DNA of 23,385 nucleotides from CADEED01 sp964444835. Lineage in GTDB: Bacteria; Pseudomonadota; Gammaproteobacteria; Steroidobacterales; Steroidobacteraceae. The position numbers were made by a program, and so were the translations under genes. The stretch lies in the NCBI GenBank assembly GCA_964444835.1, contig CAYUIT010000053.1, positions 1 to 23,385 of the forward strand. The letters are read 5' to 3'. The notes under the pieces were generated by a model. The model saw only the letters and a program-made list of their open reading frames with translations. It was not told where the DNA came from and did no database searches. Positions 14,339 to 21,189 of this stretch are shown in pieces (the stretch's first letter is position 1; each line of letters opens with the position of its first letter).

Positions 14339-16042
14339 ATGGCGTTGCAGACTCGTGCGCTCAAACTGGAATCGCTACTGCACGGCGTGCAAGGTGCCGA
14401 ATCGGCATTTTTGTCGCTGGCAGCAGTGTCGAGCGATGCGGTCGTCGTAGAAGACAGCCAAGGCTGCGTCGCACTGATGAACCCGCGTGCCGAGCAACTC
14501 ATCGGTGTGCAAGCGCTGGATGCCATTGGGCAGCCCGTAACCGACCTACTCCCGTTGAGCGAGCGTCCTGCGCACGGCGGCTCAGCGACTGAGGAATGCC
14601 AGCCGTTGTGGCCTGCTGAGCTGCTGCTCAAGCGGCGCGCCGGCAATCCCGTTCGCGTGAACGTCCACACCAAAGCACTCGCAGGCCTCAGTCCGGCGCA
14701 TGCGGGTTGGCATCTCTATGTCATCACGGAGGTTCCATCCGCAGATCCGCAGCGCGCCATTGTTGAGGCGGTCGACATCTCCCGTCGCGACGATTTGGTG
14801 GCGGCAATCAATGCGGCTATCGCGGATGCGGAGCGCACGGATACCCCCTATGCGCTGCTCTACATCACGGTCGACCAGCTACAAGCCATGAACCGGGTCG
14901 CGGGCATGGAAGCGAGCGATCAGTTTCGAGCGCGGCTGGCACGCGCGCTGCAGCTGTTGAAAAGTGACGCCACGCTGACGGCGGCGCTCGACACTGACGC
15001 GTTTGCGCTGTTGGCGCGCAATAAGTCGCTTGATGAAGCGCAAGCGCTTGCGCGGGTGCTGCACCAAGCATTGCGCGCCATGCTGCCAGATGAGGCCCAC
15101 CGCTGCGCCACCGCGACCATCAGCATCGGCATTGCGCCGGTGACCGCCGCTGCGCTAGATGCCGAAGGGGCACTGGGCGAAGCGGTGACCGCGTGCCGTC
15201 GCGCCTTCGACGAAGGCGGCAATCGCACGATCGTGCTCGATACGGACAGCTCGGGCCTGGTGCGCCGTCGTGAGGAAATTCGCTGGATGGCGTCGCTGTC
15301 GCGCGCGCTCGACAACGACACGGCCAAGCTCGTGACACAGCGACTGCGGCCACTCGCCGCCACTAACGACTCCGTCGCGCTCTTTGATGTCGATCTCAGG
15401 GTCGTCGACGAGGAGTCATCGCAGCCGTTCCCGAACGAGCGGTTGCTCGCCGCTGCGGCACAGTTCGGCATGCGCGCGACGATCGACCGCTGGCTGCTCG
15501 GTACAGCGCTGCCACTGATCTGCCGCAGCTTGGCCAACCACGGTGCCGACACGGCAGCGTTGTTCATTTTGCCGCTCTCAGAAACTTCGCTGGGCGATGC
15601 CGCGATGCTGTCGTTCTTGCGTCGCCGCATTCACGAGAGTGGCGTCGCGCCCGAGCGCCTCGCCTTTCGCGTGCCCGAGCCGACGGTCGCGACGCACGCA
15701 GTGAACGCGGTGCGCTTGCTCAATGGCGTGCGTCAAATGGGCAGCAAGGTTGTCCTGCAGCACGTCGGCGGGCCGAACTCCTCGTTCGCGTATCTCAAGA
15801 ACTTGCCGGCCGACTATCTGATGCTCGATCCCACGTTGGTAGCGTCAGCCGTCGAGCAACGCACCGACCGCGCGATGCTCGAAGCGATTCGGCGCTGGGC
15901 GGAAGTGTTGGGCCTCGCCACGATTGCGGACGGCGTCGCCGCTCCCGACACGGAGTCGCTGCTGCGTTCAATTGGAATCGATTGGGCGCTCGGGCCGCTC
16001 GTGAGCGCACCGCGCGACCTGCAAACGCTGGGGGATTGGTAG
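14339..16042 (+). CDS. PAS-GGDEF-EAL protein with eroded catalytic motifs
   Basis: A 567-residue cytoplasmic protein with no membrane segment. An N-terminal helix leads to a PAS domain (about 20-135), a GGDEF-fold domain (about 150-300) and an EAL-fold domain (about 310-560). The GGDEF signature is replaced by LDTDAF (217-222). In the EAL domain the ExL segment reads FDVDLRV (349-355). The Asn strand reads FILPLSETS (409-417), and EITE is replaced by RVPE (444-447). DDFG is replaced by QHVG, and the KID lysine is Met495. The fold survives (SFAYLKNLPADYLMLD), so a c-di-GMP receptor or protein-interaction role is likelier than synthesis or hydrolysis. Start: ATG with AGGTGG close upstream. It is divergent from the regulator gene, and its last six bases plus stop overlap tRNA-Val on the other strand. 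Confidence 0.9.
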   Translation: MALQTRALKLESLLHGVQGAESAFLSLAAVSSDAVVVEDSQGCVALMNPRAEQLIGVQALDAIGQPVTDLLPLSERPAHGGSATEECQPLWPAELLLKRRAGNPVRVNVHTKALAGLSPAHAGWHLYVITEVPSADPQRAIVEAVDISRRDDLVAAINAAIADAERTDTPYALLYITVDQLQAMNRVAGMEASDQFRARLARALQLLKSDATLTAALDTDAFALLARNKSLDEAQALARVLHQALRAMLPDEAHRCATATISIGIAPVTAAALDAEGALGEAVTACRRAFDEGGNRTIVLDTDSSGLVRRREEIRWMASLSRALDNDTAKLVTQRLRPLAATNDSVALFDVDLRVVDEESSQPFPNERLLAAAAQFGMRATIDRWLLGTALPLICRSLANHGADTAALFILPLSETSLGDAAMLSFLRRRIHESGVAPERLAFRVPEPTVATHAVNAVRLLNGVRQMGSKVVLQHVGGPNSSFAYLKNLPADYLMLDPTLVASAVEQRTDRAMLEAIRRWAEVLGLATIADGVAAPDTESLLRSIGIDWALGPLVSAPRDLQTLGDW

Positions 16043-16111
16043 GCGCGAGTGGGATCGAACCACCGACCACCACCATGTCAAGGTGGTGCTCTACCACTGA
16101 GCTACGCGCCT
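16037..16111 (-). tRNA. tRNA-Val (anticodon GAC), CCA encoded
   Basis: The complete 75-base cloverleaf on the minus strand has acceptor AGGCGCG/CGCGCCT, D-arm GCTC/GAGC, and anticodon stem CCACC/GGTGG with loop TTGACAT (anticodon GAC). It ends with T-arm GGTGG-TTCGATC-CCACT, discriminator A and genomic CCA (16037-16039). It reads GUC and GUU. Its 3' end overlaps the final codons and stop of the convergent PAS-GGDEF-EAL gene. In Pseudomonas, as I recall, a tRNA-Val(GAC) lies next to thrS; here they are about 6.5 kb apart. Confidence 0.97.
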
Positions 16112-16125
16112 ATTGCGGGGCCGCG

Positions 16126-16154
16126 AAGATACAAGAGGTCGCAACGGCCAGCAA
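16126..16154 (-). promoter_or_regulatory. Candidate sigma-70 promoter of tRNA-Val
   Basis: On the minus strand, TTGCTG (16149-16154) and TATCTT (16126-16131) are separated by exactly 17 bases, followed by a GC-rich discriminator (CGCGGCCCCGC) about 14 bases before the tRNA. Box matches are partial (3/6 and 4/6), but spacing and discriminator suit a stable-RNA, growth-rate-controlled promoter. Confidence 0.45.
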
Positions 16155-16187
16155 GCCGAAGCGCGCCGGATTGAGGACTGGATCGGT

Positions 16188-16258
16188 TTCGGGCCACGGA
16201 AGGCCCATGGATCGGGGATAGCGGGATGCGAATTCGGGCCATGGAAGGCCCATGGATC
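16188..16258. repeat. Two copies of a 26-base palindrome-containing repeat
   Basis: The 26-base unit occurs at 16188-16213 and again at 16233-16258, differing at one position (CACGG versus CATGG). Each holds an inverted repeat GGGCC-(6 bases)-GGCCC, followed by CATGGATC. The copies are 45 bases apart in the gap between uvrB and tRNA-Val. They resemble short intergenic palindromic repeats of other gammaproteobacteria built around CCATGG. There is no U-tract for a classic terminator; they may act as one for uvrB by stem strength, or protect the 3' end. Confidence 0.75.
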
Positions 16259-16275
16259 CCGCCCCGAACCCGCCG

Positions 16276-18315
16276 CTAGCCTGCTGCGGCCCCCAGGAGT
16301 CCGAGCTGCGCCTGCTTGAGCTTTTCGATTTGGTCGCGCAGTTTTGCTGCCTCCTCGAACTCGAGATTGCGTGCGCGCTTGAACATTTCCGCTTCCAGAC
16401 GTTTGATGTCTCGTGCGACCTGCTCGGGTGCTAGCAACACCACATTGCCCGATGGTGCGACGGCCTGCGCACGGCGGCCACCCGCCTTGGCCGATTGATC
16501 CGCGGGCTCCGCGCGCGCGCCCTCCATCACATCGAACACTGCCTTGCTGATGCCGCGCGGCACGATGCCGTGCTGCTCGTTGAACGCAACTTGACGACTG
16601 CGACGCCGATCCGTTTCGTCGATCGCGCGCTGCATGGAGCCCGTCATCTTGTCAGCGTACAGAATGGCACGCCCGTTCACATGGCGCGCCGCGCGGCCAA
16701 TAGTTTGGATCAACGAGTTGTCAGACCGTAGGAATCCCTCTTTGTCAGCATCGAGAATGGCAACGAGCGACACCTCCGGCATGTCCAAACCCTCGCGCAG
16801 CAGATTAATGCCGACGAGCACGTCGAACTTCCCGAGCCGAAGATCGCGAATGATCTCGACCCGCTCCACGGTTTCCACATCCGAGTGCAAGTACCGCACC
16901 TTCACGCCGTGCTCGTGCAAGTACTCGGTGAGATCCTCGGCCATGCGTTTGGTGAGCGTCGTTACGAGCACGCGCTCGTCGCGCGCGGTGTTCTGGCGGA
17001 TCTCCGACAGCAGATCGTCCACCTGTGTGCGCACGGGACGAATTTCAACGCGCGGATCGATCAAGCCGGTGGGTCGAACGATTTGCTCAACCACTTGCGA
17101 CGCATGCTGCGCTTCGTATTGGCCGGGTGTTGCGGACACAAAGATCATCTGCGGTGCGAGCTGCTCCCACTCTTCGAACTTAAGCGGTCGGTTGTCGAGC
17201 GCCGACGGCAACCGGAAACCATATTCCACCAGGGTTTCCTTGCGCGAGCGGTCGCCCTTGTACATCGCTCCCAACTGCGGCACGGTCTGGTGACTCTCGT
17301 CGATGACGAGGAGCGCGTTCTTCGGTAGGTAGTCGAACAAGCATGGTGGTGGCTCACCGGGCTCGCGACCCGACAAGTAGCGCGAGTAGTTCTCGATGCC
17401 GGCGCAGTAGCCCACTTCCTTCATCATTTCCATATCGAACATCGTGCGCTGCTCGAGCCGCTGCGCTTCTACCAGCTTGTTAGCATCACGCAGTTCTTTG
17501 AGCCGCCCGCGCAGCTCCTCGCGAATCGAATCGAGCGCGCCGATCAGGCGCTCTTTGGGTGTCACGTAATGCGACCCGGGATAGACTGTGAAGCGCGGCA
17601 CTTTGCGCAAGATCTCGCCGGTCAGCGGATCGAAGGTACACAGTGAGTCGATGGCTTCGTCGAACAACTCGACGCGCACCGCCTCACGACTCGACTCGGC
17701 CGGAAAGATGTCGATCACATCGCCACGCACGCGGTACGTGCCTTGCGTGAGATCAAGCTCATTGCGCGTGTATTGCATGTCGGCGAGGCGACGCAACAAG
17801 CGGCGCTGATCCATGCGTTCGCCGCGCTCCAAGTGCAGCACCATGGCGAGATAGGACGCCGGATCGCCCAAGCCGTATATGGAAGACACTGTCGCGACGA
17901 TGATTGAATCGCTGCGCTCCAGTAGGGCTTTGGTGGCCGACAAGCGCATCTGTTCGATGTGCTCGTTGATCGAGGCATCTTTCTCGATGTAGGTGTCACT
18001 CGAGGGCACGTAGGCCTCGGGTTGGTAGTAGTCGTAGTACGACACGAAGTACTCGACGGCATTGTTCGGGAAGAACTCGCGAAACTCCCCGTAGAGTTGC
18101 GCAGCGAGCGTCTTGTTGTGTGCGAGAACGATCGTCGGTCGCTGCACGCGTTGAATGACGTTCGCAATCGTGTAGGTCTTGCCGCTGCCCGTTACACCGA
18201 GCAGCGTTTGGTGCGCGAGACCATCGGTGAGCCCCTCTGTAAGAGCAGCGATTGCCGCCGGCTGATCGCCGGCCGGGTCGTACTCTGAGGAAAGCTCAAA
18301 CCGCTTATGTTCCAT
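16276..18315 (-). CDS. uvrB: Excinuclease ABC subunit B
   Basis: UvrB is the damage-verifying helicase-like subunit of nucleotide excision repair; it receives DNA from UvrA and recruits UvrC. From ATG at 18315 it has 679 residues, close to the usual 670. Visible: Walker A GVTGSGKT (40-47); the beta-hairpin that grips damaged DNA (YYDYYQPEAYVP, from 93); the DESH box (DESHQTVPQ); helicase motifs V/VI (NLLREGLDMPEVSL, QTIGRAARHVNG); and a C-terminal UVR domain (LEFEEAAKLRDQIEKLK) that contacts UvrC. A longer reading to 18372 lacks conservation. No CTGT-N8-ACAG LexA box is visible upstream, so SOS control is not supported. It is divergent from the aminotransferase gene. Confidence 0.98.
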   Translation of the reverse strand: MEHKRFELSSEYDPAGDQPAAIAALTEGLTDGLAHQTLLGVTGSGKTYTIANVIQRVQRPTIVLAHNKTLAAQLYGEFREFFPNNAVEYFVSYYDYYQPEAYVPSSDTYIEKDASINEHIEQMRLSATKALLERSDSIIVATVSSIYGLGDPASYLAMVLHLERGERMDQRRLLRRLADMQYTRNELDLTQGTYRVRGDVIDIFPAESSREAVRVELFDEAIDSLCTFDPLTGEILRKVPRFTVYPGSHYVTPKERLIGALDSIREELRGRLKELRDANKLVEAQRLEQRTMFDMEMMKEVGYCAGIENYSRYLSGREPGEPPPCLFDYLPKNALLVIDESHQTVPQLGAMYKGDRSRKETLVEYGFRLPSALDNRPLKFEEWEQLAPQMIFVSATPGQYEAQHASQVVEQIVRPTGLIDPRVEIRPVRTQVDDLLSEIRQNTARDERVLVTTLTKRMAEDLTEYLHEHGVKVRYLHSDVETVERVEIIRDLRLGKFDVLVGINLLREGLDMPEVSLVAILDADKEGFLRSDNSLIQTIGRAARHVNGRAILYADKMTGSMQRAIDETDRRRSRQVAFNEQHGIVPRGISKAVFDVMEGARAEPADQSAKAGGRRAQAVAPSGNVVLLAPEQVARDIKRLEAEMFKRARNLEFEEAAKLRDQIEKLKQAQLGLLGAAAG

Positions 18316-18392
18316 AGACTTGCACCATTTTCCAAAACCAGAATCGAGCCGCGCAACAGGCCTACGCGGCACGCTCGATCAGGTGGCGCGCG

Positions 18393-18421
18393 TGGGAACC
18401 CGGCAGACGATCGCGTAATAT
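18393..18421 (+). promoter_or_regulatory. Weak candidate promoter of the aminotransferase gene
   Basis: TAATAT (18416-18421) is the only good -10-like word in the 159-base uvrB/aminotransferase divergent region on this strand. A poor -35 (TGGGAA, 18393-18398) lies 17 bases upstream. The leader would be about 45 bases, ending in the AAAGGAAG ribosome site. It is a guess from sequence alone. Confidence 0.3.
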
Positions 18422-18474
18422 AGCGCGTTCCCCGATCGCACCCGTGCTCCACCGCTTCGAGAGAAAGGAAGCTT

Positions 18475-19680
18475 GTGCCAGTAGCTTTGTCCCGGCGCGT
18501 CCAACGCGTAAAGCCTTCGCCCACCCTCGCCGTGACCGCGCGTGCGGCCAAACTCAAGGCCGAAGGCAAAGACATCATTGGCCTGGGTGCCGGTGAGCCG
18601 GATTTCGATACGCCGACACACATCGCAGATGCTGGCGTCGAGGCGATCCGCAAGGGCTTCACGCGTTACACGAATGTCGATGGCATTCCCGAACTGAAGG
18701 ACGCGATCATCGCGAAGTTCGAGCGCGACAACGGCATCAAGTACGAGCGCTCACAGATTCTCGTGTCTTCCGGTGCGAAGCAGACCATCTACAACTTGTG
18801 TATGGCGGTGCTCGATCCGGGTGACGAGGCGATTATCCCAGCGCCCTACTGGGTGTCTTACCCCGATATGGTGATGCTCGCGGACGGCCTGCCGGTCACG
18901 CCGGATTGCCCCGCCAAGCAGGGCTACAAATTGACGCCGCGGCAGCTCGAAGCCGCCATCACCCCGAAGTCCCGCTTGCTGTTGATCAACAGCCCGTGCA
19001 ATCCCACGGGCGCGGCGTACACACGTGCGGAGTGGCGCGCGCTCGGCGAAGTGTTGCTGCAACATCCGCGCATCGTCATTGGCACCGATGACATGTACGA
19101 AAAGATCTTCTGGGGTGCCGAGCCGTTCTGCAGCTTGCTCACGGCGGTTCCCGAGCTGTACGACCGCACCGTGACGATCAACGGTGTCTCGAAAGCGTAT
19201 GCGATGACGGGTTGGCGCATCGGCTATTGCGGCGGCCCGAAGGAAATCGTCAACGCGATGAATACGATTCAGGGACAGTCGACTTCGAATGCGTCGAGCA
19301 TCTCGCAGAAGGCGGCTGTCGTGGCGTTGAATGCGCCCCAAGATTGCGTTGCGCAGATGAACGAGCAGTTCAAGAAGCGCCACGACTACATCATCGGTGC
19401 CCTGAACTCCCTGCCAGGCGTGTCCGCATTGCCAGCGGCGGGCGCGTTCTACGCTTGGGCCGACGTGAGCCAGGCGATGGCTGCGCTCGGTTGCAAGGAT
19501 GACAACGCGTTCGCCGAGCTACTCATCAACGACGCCGGCGTTGCCGTGGTGCCGGGTTCCGGCTTCGGCGCGCCCGGCCACATGCGTATCTCGTTCGCGT
19601 GCAGCATGCAGACCTTGGAGAAAGCCATCGAGCGCATGCGCAAAGTGCTGCCGAGCGCACCCGTCGCCAAGAGCGCCTAA
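18475..19680 (+). CDS. Class I PLP-dependent aminotransferase, probably aspartate aminotransferase (GTG start)
   Basis: A 401-residue cytoplasmic fold-type I aminotransferase. Subgroup features fit aspartate aminotransferase Ib: N-terminal PSPTLAVTARAAKLKAEGKDIIGLGAGEPDFDTP, NSPCNPTG (with Asn176 for PLP), Asp205-Asp206/Tyr208, the Schiff-base Lys240 in NGVSKAYAMTGWRIGY, and the C-terminal carboxylate-binding arginine in GHMRISFA. It would interconvert aspartate and oxaloacetate with glutamate/2-oxoglutarate; tyrosine/phenylalanine or prephenate activity is possible in this group. GTG at 18475 follows AAAGGAAG at good spacing. Divergence from uvrB is also seen in pseudomonads. The gene is followed by alternative hairpins and then tRNA-Asn. 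Confidence 0.93.
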   Translation: MPVALSRRVQRVKPSPTLAVTARAAKLKAEGKDIIGLGAGEPDFDTPTHIADAGVEAIRKGFTRYTNVDGIPELKDAIIAKFERDNGIKYERSQILVSSGAKQTIYNLCMAVLDPGDEAIIPAPYWVSYPDMVMLADGLPVTPDCPAKQGYKLTPRQLEAAITPKSRLLLINSPCNPTGAAYTRAEWRALGEVLLQHPRIVIGTDDMYEKIFWGAEPFCSLLTAVPELYDRTVTINGVSKAYAMTGWRIGYCGGPKEIVNAMNTIQGQSTSNASSISQKAAVVALNAPQDCVAQMNEQFKKRHDYIIGALNSLPGVSALPAAGAFYAWADVSQAMAALGCKDDNAFAELLINDAGVAVVPGSGFGAPGHMRISFACSMQTLEKAIERMRKVLPSAPVAKSA

Positions 19681-19716
19681 CCCCGAGGCTGTGAACGCGT
19701 TCTCGGGGGAGAACGC
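19681..19716 (+). terminator. Two mutually exclusive hairpins after the aminotransferase gene
   Basis: Directly after the stop codon, CCCCGAG (19681-19687) can pair with CTCGGGG (19702-19708). Alternatively GCGTTCTC (19697-19704) pairs perfectly with GAGAACGC (19709-19716) around GGGG. The two compete for the same bases. No U-run follows, so intrinsic termination would be imperfect. A role separating the mRNA from the tRNA-Asn unit is plausible. Confidence 0.45.
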
Positions 19717-19742
19717 AAGTCACTGATTCTCGGGAAAGTTGC

Positions 19743-19771
19743 TTGACGCGACGCGCTCAAATATCGAGAAT
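19743..19771 (+). promoter_or_regulatory. Sigma-70 promoter of tRNA-Asn
   Basis: TTGACG (19743-19748, 5/6) and GAGAAT (19766-19771, 4/6) are spaced by 17 bases and followed by a GC-rich discriminator (GCGCGCCC). This is the architecture of stringently controlled stable-RNA promoters. Transcription would start near 19778, about 12 bases before the mature tRNA. Confidence 0.65.
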
Positions 19772-19789
19772 GCGCGCCCTTCTTACCGT

Positions 19790-19865
19790 TCCCCGGTAGC
19801 TCAGTCGGTAGAGCGTCGGACTGTTAATCCGTTGGTCGTTGGTTCGAGTCCAACCCGGGGAGCCA
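19790..19865 (+). tRNA. tRNA-Asn (anticodon GTT), CCA encoded
   Basis: The full 76-base cloverleaf has acceptor TCCCCGG/CCGGGGA, D-arm GCTC/GAGC, an anticodon arm with loop CTGTTAA (anticodon GTT), T-arm GTTGG-TTCGAGT-CCAAC, discriminator G and genomic CCA. It decodes AAC and AAU. It stands alone, with its own promoter, and runs convergently into the 3' end of the BNR-protein gene 15 bases away. Confidence 0.97.
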
Positions 19866-19880
19866 ATTTTGTCAGTGTGC

Positions 19881-21137
19881 TCAACGCGGTACGCGTCGGA
19901 TTAGCGCGTAGGCGATCTGGTGCGACCGGGGGGTCTTTGGCTCCGTCCACACGATCATGGCGCGATCCGCTGCAGCGGCCAGGCGCGGATTGCCGCTCAG
20001 TCGGGTCATCACTACGGGCGCCAAATTGATCGGCGGCGCGAGCGCACCGCTTGCCGTGATCTCGGCGACTAACAACCCAGACTGCTTGTCGTTAGCGCCG
20101 ATCCAAGAAACCAGGAAACCAGTGCCAAATGCGGCAGTATCGACGCGCCCGAGTATCTGCGTGCCGGGCTGAATTTCGGCCTTCGTGACCACACGTGCCG
20201 AATCTGCGAGCTGATACTGCGCCGTGGTGGTTCCCGTGACTCCGGTAGGCCAGATCACAAGTCGGCGCGCACCGTTCACGGCGACCGCAGGCCCATTGAC
20301 TGGGCAGCCTTCGATCCGCCAGTTATCTGTATGGAGAATGCTTGGCAGCGACCAACTGCCTGAACGGCTACGACTCACGACGGCGATATCGCGAATTTCA
20401 CCGGCCGTACGATCGCGATAGACCACCCAAGTGCCCTGCGCCGTGCGCGCCGCATCGGTTTGACAACAGCTGCAAGCGCTTTCGTCCAGTTCGTACTCTT
20501 CGCTGATCCGTCCGCGTCGATCGATGACCGCCGATCGTAGCGTCATCGTGCCTTCAACTTCATGCGAATTCGCGCTGCCATGACCGCTGTGGTCGTGGCC
20601 CTCGCCCGAGGCGGCCAACGACTTACGGCCATCGAGCCAAACCACTAACACCTTGTCGCCGCTTTCGGGAACGAGCGACACGAAACCATGCTCGGTCGGC
20701 GTCCGATCGCGATGCGGTGCGAGCGGACGACTCCAGGTTTTACCCTGGTCTTGCGAGCGCACCAAACGAATGTCGTAGGCGTAGGTCGAGGCACCCGATT
20801 TCTCGAGCCAGTAAGTGACCCAGTCACCATTGTCGAGCACCGCCAGTGACGGGAAATCGGCCCAGTTTACGAACCAGTTTTTGCCGGCTGCAATTTGCCC
20901 GCGCCGCAGCTCCTTACCCGCGCTGTCGACGACCGCGAATCGTAGGCGCGCTTCACCGGCCTCACGCTCTTGCCACGTGATGATGAAGCCGTCGCGCTTG
21001 TCGAATACGACACTCGGTGTCGTCGGCTCGCCCGCAGTCGTCAGTACCGACTTGTTAGCGGCGAGTGGTGCGGCTTGCGCAATGGCAAGCGTCGCCAACC
21101 AAAACGCAGCGATCGAACAGAAGCATGGCAATCGCAC
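19881..21137 (-). CDS. Secreted BNR/sialidase-like beta-propeller with His- and Cys-rich segments
   Basis: A 418-residue protein with a signal peptide (cleavage near Ala-Gln-Ala-Ala, 20-23). Repeated beta-blade patterns run throughout (FIITWQERE, WVTYWLEKS, VLVVWLDGR, WVVYRDR, RLVIWPTG, FLVSWIG, AMIVWTEP). A clear Asp-box SQDQGKTW (128-135) places it with sialidase/BNR propellers. The arginine triad of true sialidases is not evident, so enzymatic activity is doubtful. A His-rich loop (181-192: HDHSGHG and a further His) and CSCC (222-225) suggest metal binding; GCPVNGP (277-283) is another distinctive motif. The gene follows the ankyrin gene by 52 bases on the same strand and converges with tRNA-Asn. 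I do not know its function. Confidence 0.85.
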   Translation of the reverse strand: MRLPCFCSIAAFWLATLAIAQAAPLAANKSVLTTAGEPTTPSVVFDKRDGFIITWQEREAGEARLRFAVVDSAGKELRRGQIAAGKNWFVNWADFPSLAVLDNGDWVTYWLEKSGASTYAYDIRLVRSQDQGKTWSRPLAPHRDRTPTEHGFVSLVPESGDKVLVVWLDGRKSLAASGEGHDHSGHGSANSHEVEGTMTLRSAVIDRRGRISEEYELDESACSCCQTDAARTAQGTWVVYRDRTAGEIRDIAVVSRSRSGSWSLPSILHTDNWRIEGCPVNGPAVAVNGARRLVIWPTGVTGTTTAQYQLADSARVVTKAEIQPGTQILGRVDTAAFGTGFLVSWIGANDKQSGLLVAEITASGALAPPINLAPVVMTRLSGNPRLAAAADRAMIVWTEPKTPRSHQIAYALIRRVPR

Positions 21138-21189
21138 GGCAGCGCTCCCAGCCCGGCACGGAGGGCATTAGGATAGCGCGGCGCGGCGA

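Noticed and set aside
14083..14673. 196-residue minus-strand frame running through the divergent promoter region
   Set aside because: It crosses the regulator start, the intergenic repeats and the PAS codons of the plus-strand gene. The sequence resembles no family.
14920..15630. 236-residue minus-strand frame inside the GGDEF-EAL gene
   Set aside because: Ser/Ala/Arg-rich antisense shadow.
16112..16275. CRISPR array or attachment site in the uvrB/tRNA-Val gap
   Set aside because: Only two repeat copies with a 19-base gap, the unit is itself palindromic, and it does not match the tRNA 3' end.
18316..18372. N-terminal extension of UvrB and a possible LexA box
   Set aside because: UvrB proteins begin near MEHKRFEL. 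No CTGT-N8-ACAG element is present in the 159-base upstream region.
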